In this document: piece by piece, positions 5,553 to 8,015 of the stretch
How positions within the stretch are numbered: position 1 is the stretch's first letter
How the letters are laid out: every line of letters starts with the position of its first letter
DNA from: an uncultured beta proteobacterium
Lineage (GTDB): Bacteria; Pseudomonadota; Gammaproteobacteria; Burkholderiales; Burkholderiaceae_C
Assembly: GCA_903914985.1 (NCBI GenBank)
Contig: CAIWRE010000197.1
Location: forward strand, 1 to 8,015
Direction of reading: 5' to 3'
DNA: 8,015 nucleotides
Notes under the pieces: generated by a model
Databases searched by the model: none
The model's input: only the letters and a program-made list of their open reading frames with translations
Told to the model about the DNA's origin: nothing
Made by a program: the position numbers and the translations under genes

Positions 5553-6224
5553 CTAAGTATTCAGCTGCTCAAGCTCCGCCAGGGTGTTGGCGTTGAAAAA
5601 AGCCAGGGGTGTGTCGTGGGCTTGGTCAAAGGCCACGATGACGGTTCGGTGCTGTGCGGTCCACGCATCCACTTTGCGGCCACCGGCGTCCAAAAAGGCC
5701 GCCAGACTGGTAGCAAGGCCGGTGCGCATCAAACAGAATACGGGTTGCGTGCGCAGTGACATGGCGCCGTCCGGCCCCTTTTCAGGTGCTGCGGCGACGG
5801 CAATGTCTGCCTTCGCACCTTCGAGCGCCGTGGAAAGCCGTTGGAGCAGATTCGCCGGAAACCGTGGCGTGTCGCAGGCCACGGTGAGCAGGTAGCGAAT
5901 CTCGGGCTCTGCCGGGGTGGCCTGGGCGTCAAGCGCGCAATGCTGTAAGCCTGTATGAAACCCTGCTAACGGGCCCGCGAAGCCTTGCAATGCATCGCCC
6001 CACACCGGACAGCCCCAGGTTTGGTAGGTTTGCGTATTGCGGTTGGCATTGATGGCAATCAGGCCCGGTGCGCCTCCGACTTGGGCGCGCAGGCGTTCCA
6101 CGCAGTGCCACGCCAGCGGTTGACCTCCAAGCCGTTGCAGGCCCTTGTCTACGCCACCCATGCGGCTGCCCATGCCGCCGGCCAGCACCATGGCGCAGAC
6201 GCTTGCGGGGTCGATGCCTGTCAT
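5553..6224 (-). CDS. mobA: Molybdenum cofactor guanylyltransferase MobA
   Basis: MobA transfers GMP from GTP to Mo-molybdopterin, making the guanine dinucleotide (bis-MGD) form used by DMSO-reductase-family enzymes such as nitrate reductases and formate dehydrogenases. The protein has 223 residues, slightly longer than the E. coli enzyme. The GTP-binding signature L-A-G-G-M-G-S-R-M-G-G-V-D-K-G-L is at 14-29, G-P-L-A-G at 84-88, the magnesium-binding C-D-T-P at 117-120 with Asp118, Q-P-V-F at 160-163, and a C-terminal F-F-N-A-N-T at 209-214. All are as expected for an active enzyme. The ATG lies 6 nt after the moaA stop, so the two are probably translationally coupled. Its presence implies the organism has bis-MGD enzymes elsewhere. 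Confidence 0.96.
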   Translation of the reverse strand: MTGIDPASVCAMVLAGGMGSRMGGVDKGLQRLGGQPLAWHCVERLRAQVGGAPGLIAINANRNTQTYQTWGCPVWGDALQGFAGPLAGFHTGLQHCALDAQATPAEPEIRYLLTVACDTPRFPANLLQRLSTALEGAKADIAVAAAPEKGPDGAMSLRTQPVFCLMRTGLATSLAAFLDAGGRKVDAWTAQHRTVIVAFDQAHDTPLAFFNANTLAELEQLNT

Positions 6225-6230
6225 GAATGT

Positions 6231-7388
6231 TCAGCCGCCGATGTAGCTCATCTCGACCCTGCGCGCTCCGGTTCCTTGGGCCTCGGGCGGAAGCGTGGCG
6301 CGCAGCAGGGAATACCGGTCCGAGCGACCCTGCCAGATGGCATTGATGGCGTCGCCCAGCGCCCGGTCGTCAACCATTCCTTCTGGGTGTCGTACCAGGC
6401 TGCGAAGGTCATAGCCCTGGCTGGCAAACAGGCAAAGATAGAGCTGCCCTTCAGTCGATAAGCGCGCGCGGTTGCAGTCGGCGCAAAAAGCCTGGGTCAC
6501 ACTGCTGATCACGCCCACTTCGCCCAGGGCCGGGTCGAACTGACCATCAGCATCCGCATAGCCCCAGCGTTGGGCCGTTTCTCCCGGCGCGCAGGCCTCC
6601 AGCGCCAGTAGCGGCATTTCGGAGCGCAGCCGGGCGATCACCTCGGCGGACGGCACCACTTCATCCATGCGCCAGCCATTGGTCGCGCCCACGTCCATGT
6701 ACTCGATAAATCGCAGCACCACACCGGTGCCTTGAAAGTAGCGAGCCATGGGCAAAATTTCGTGGTCGTTGGTGCCTCGTTTGACCACCATGTTGACCTT
6801 GATGGGGCCCAACCCCGCCTCCTGCGCGGCTTTGATGCCGGCGAGCACATCCGCCACCGGAAAGTCCACGTCATTCATTTTCTTGAACACCGCGTCATCC
6901 AGGCCATCGAGGCTGACCGTGACCCGTTGAAGGCCTGCTGCCTTGAGTGCCTGGGCCTTGCGGGCCAAAAGCGACCCGTTCGTGGTCAGGGTGATGTCCA
7001 GTGGCGCGCCTTCGGTGGTTCGCAGCGCGGCCAGTTGCGTGATCAAGAGTTCCAGGTTTTTGCGCAAAAGGGGCTCACCTCCTGTGAGCCGGATTTTTTG
7101 CACGCCGAGGGCCACAAACTGTTTCGCGATGCGGGTAATTTCTTCAAACGACAGCAAGGCGCTGTGGGGCAGGTAGGCGTAGTCTTTGTCGAACACCTCT
7201 TTGGGCATGCAGTAGCTGCAGCGGAAATTGCAGCGGTCGGTGACGCTGATGCGCAGATCGCGCAAAGGGCGGTTCAAGGCATCTTTGACAAGGCCGGGCG
7301 CATGAGCACCTGCCGTCAGTGGAATCTTCAGGGAACCTTGTCTTTGGTCCAACACGGGAATGGTTGGGTAGCTGCCTTGCATTTTCAT
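6231..7388 (-). CDS. moaA: GTP 3',8-cyclase MoaA (radical SAM)
   Basis: MoaA catalyses the radical-SAM rearrangement of GTP to 3',8-cyclo-GTP, the first step to cyclic pyranopterin monophosphate. The protein has 385 residues; about 40 residues before the core (P-L-R-D-L-R-I-S-V-T-D-R at 41-52) are longer than in E. coli but usual in related betaproteobacteria. The SAM cluster motif C-N-F-R-C-S-Y-C has Cys53, Cys57 and Cys60. T-G-G-E-P-L-L is at 102-108. The second [4Fe-4S] cluster, which holds GTP, is Cys302, Cys305 and Cys319. The C-terminal Gly-Gly (384-385), needed for activity in the family, is present. It is the first gene of the operon. The start could also be the ATG six bases further in; neither has a strong Shine-Dalgarno. 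The partner MoaC is not in the window. Confidence 0.97.
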   Translation of the reverse strand: MKMQGSYPTIPVLDQRQGSLKIPLTAGAHAPGLVKDALNRPLRDLRISVTDRCNFRCSYCMPKEVFDKDYAYLPHSALLSFEEITRIAKQFVALGVQKIRLTGGEPLLRKNLELLITQLAALRTTEGAPLDITLTTNGSLLARKAQALKAAGLQRVTVSLDGLDDAVFKKMNDVDFPVADVLAGIKAAQEAGLGPIKVNMVVKRGTNDHEILPMARYFQGTGVVLRFIEYMDVGATNGWRMDEVVPSAEVIARLRSEMPLLALEACAPGETAQRWGYADADGQFDPALGEVGVISSVTQAFCADCNRARLSTEGQLYLCLFASQGYDLRSLVRHPEGMVDDRALGDAINAIWQGRSDRYSLLRATLPPEAQGTGARRVEMSYIGG

Positions 7389-7408
7389 GGGCTGGATTGT
7401 GGCCTAAG

Positions 7409-7442
7409 AAAAAAGCCTGCAGGAATCAATCCTGCAGGCTTT
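7409..7442 (-). terminator. Intrinsic terminator of hppA
   Basis: A 13-bp perfect stem: the left arm 7412-7424 and right arm 7430-7442 are reverse complements around a five-base loop (7425-7429), with a GC-rich core CCTGCAGG. On the minus strand the stem is followed by a run of T bases (7409-7414), the form of a Rho-independent terminator. It lies about 45 nt after the hppA stop and about 20 nt before the moaA ATG, so moaA needs its own promoter in a very short space, or read-through. I could not identify a convincing moaA promoter. Confidence 0.9.
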
Positions 7443-7485
7443 GTTGGAGAAGGCACCAAGCGTTAGCCTGGAGCCTGTTTTTGGA

Positions 7486-8015
7486 TTAGCCCGTGTGAAT
7501 TTTCATCATCACCGGCACGATCAGCAGCGCCACGATGTTGATGATCTTGATCAGCGGGTTGACCGCGGGGCCGGCCGTGTCTTTGTAGGGGTCGCCCACG
7601 GTGTCACCGGTCACGGCCGCCTTGTGCGTCTCGGAACCTTTGCCGCCGTGGTGGCCGTCTTCAATGTACTTCTTGGCGTTGTCCCAGGCACCGCCGCCGG
7701 TGCACATGGAAATCGCGACAAACAAGCCGGTCACGATGGTGCCCATCAGCAGCCCTCCCAGGGCCGCCGGGCCAAGCACCAGGCCCACCACGATGGGCGC
7801 GACCACGGGTAACAGGCTGGGAATCATCATTTCTTTGATGGCTGCCGTGGTCAGCATGTCGACCGCAGTGTCGTACTCGGGCTTGCCCGTGCCGTCCATG
7901 ATGCCCTTGATCTCCTTGAACTGGCGGCGCACTTCCACCACCACCGCACCGGCTGCGCGGCCCACCGCTTCCATCGCCATGGCGCCGAAAAGGTAGGGAA
8001 TCAAGCCGCCGATGA
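7486..8015 (-). CDS. hppA: Membrane-bound ion-pumping pyrophosphatase HppA, C-terminal part (5' end missing)
   Basis: This enzyme hydrolyses pyrophosphate and pumps H+ or Na+ across the cytoplasmic membrane. About 176 C-terminal residues are visible and the frame runs off the right edge. The conserved A-M-E-A-V-G-R-A-A segment, the C-T-G-G-G-A-W-D-N-A-K-K motif and the acidic E-T-H-K-A-A-V-T-G-D-T-V-G-D-P-Y-K-D-T loop are present; the last two contribute to the Mg-pyrophosphate site. Hydrophobic segments around P-S-L-L-P-V-V-A-P-I-V-V-G-L-V-L-G and the final I-K-I-I-N-I-V-A-L-L-I-V-P are transmembrane helices, as in the family. The residues that distinguish K+-dependent from independent, and H+ from Na+ types, lie upstream outside the window. 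The gene is separated from moaA by a strong terminator. Confidence 0.97.
   Translation of the reverse strand, partial: IGGLIPYLFGAMAMEAVGRAAGAVVVEVRRQFKEIKGIMDGTGKPEYDTAVDMLTTAAIKEMMIPSLLPVVAPIVVGLVLGPAALGGLLMGTIVTGLFVAISMCTGGGAWDNAKKYIEDGHHGGKGSETHKAAVTGDTVGDPYKDTAGPAVNPLIKIINIVALLIVPVMMKIHTG

Noticed and set aside
6732..7466. A long plus-strand reading frame of 244 codons opposite moaA
   Set aside because: It lies antisense to a gene with every MoaA motif intact, shows no recognisable domain, and is a by-product of the GC-rich codon pattern. Similar plus-strand frames opposite moeA (4271-4879) and mobA (5985-6461) were dropped for the same reason.
7389..7485. A possible Mo-cofactor riboswitch upstream of moaA
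   Set aside because: The space is only 97 nt, and most of it is explained by the hppA terminator hairpin. There is no room for the multi-helix Moco RNA fold.

Overview
The window looks like a chromosomal segment of a betaproteobacterium, most likely Comamonadaceae (Rhodoferax or Polaromonas type). This rests on the moaA-mobA-moeA gene order, on the protein sequences (for example the N-terminally extended MoaA) and on a moderately high GC content. It is inference from pattern; no search was run. Every gene I can support lies on the minus strand, so transcription runs from high to low coordinates.

Right end (7486-8015): the C-terminal third or so of a membrane-bound proton- or sodium-pumping pyrophosphatase (HppA), closed by a clear intrinsic terminator at about 7409-7442. 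Centre (4237-7388): a compact molybdenum cofactor operon, moaA, then mobA (6 nt gap), then moeA (14 nt gap). MoaA makes the first pterin intermediate from GTP, MoeA inserts molybdate into molybdopterin, and MobA attaches GMP to form the bis-MGD cofactor. All three have their key motifs intact. None of the three has a strong Shine-Dalgarno sequence.

Intergenic stretch (3928-4236): this is not empty. It holds a possible promoter, two inverted repeats that share the half-site TTACA/TGTAA, and an out-of-frame piece that reads as the C-terminal end of an RTX protein. That piece overlaps the start of the next gene by 17 nt.

Left half (1-3927): one uninterrupted reading frame of at least 1309 codons, running off the left edge. 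It encodes a giant modular exoprotein: an AT-rich SBBP-type beta-propeller, two Ig-like repeats, the first half of a Calx-beta domain, a second and highly homogeneous seven-repeat propeller, the second half of the Calx-beta domain, a third Ig-like repeat, a cadherin-like domain, and the start of an RTX calcium-binding array. It has no signal peptide, as expected for type I secretion. The exporter is not in the window.

The most unusual features are the complete seven-repeat propeller apparently inserted inside a Calx-beta domain, the detached RTX tail upstream of the gene, and the mosaic composition of the gene. I found no CRISPR array, tRNA, rRNA, insertion sequence or phage gene.
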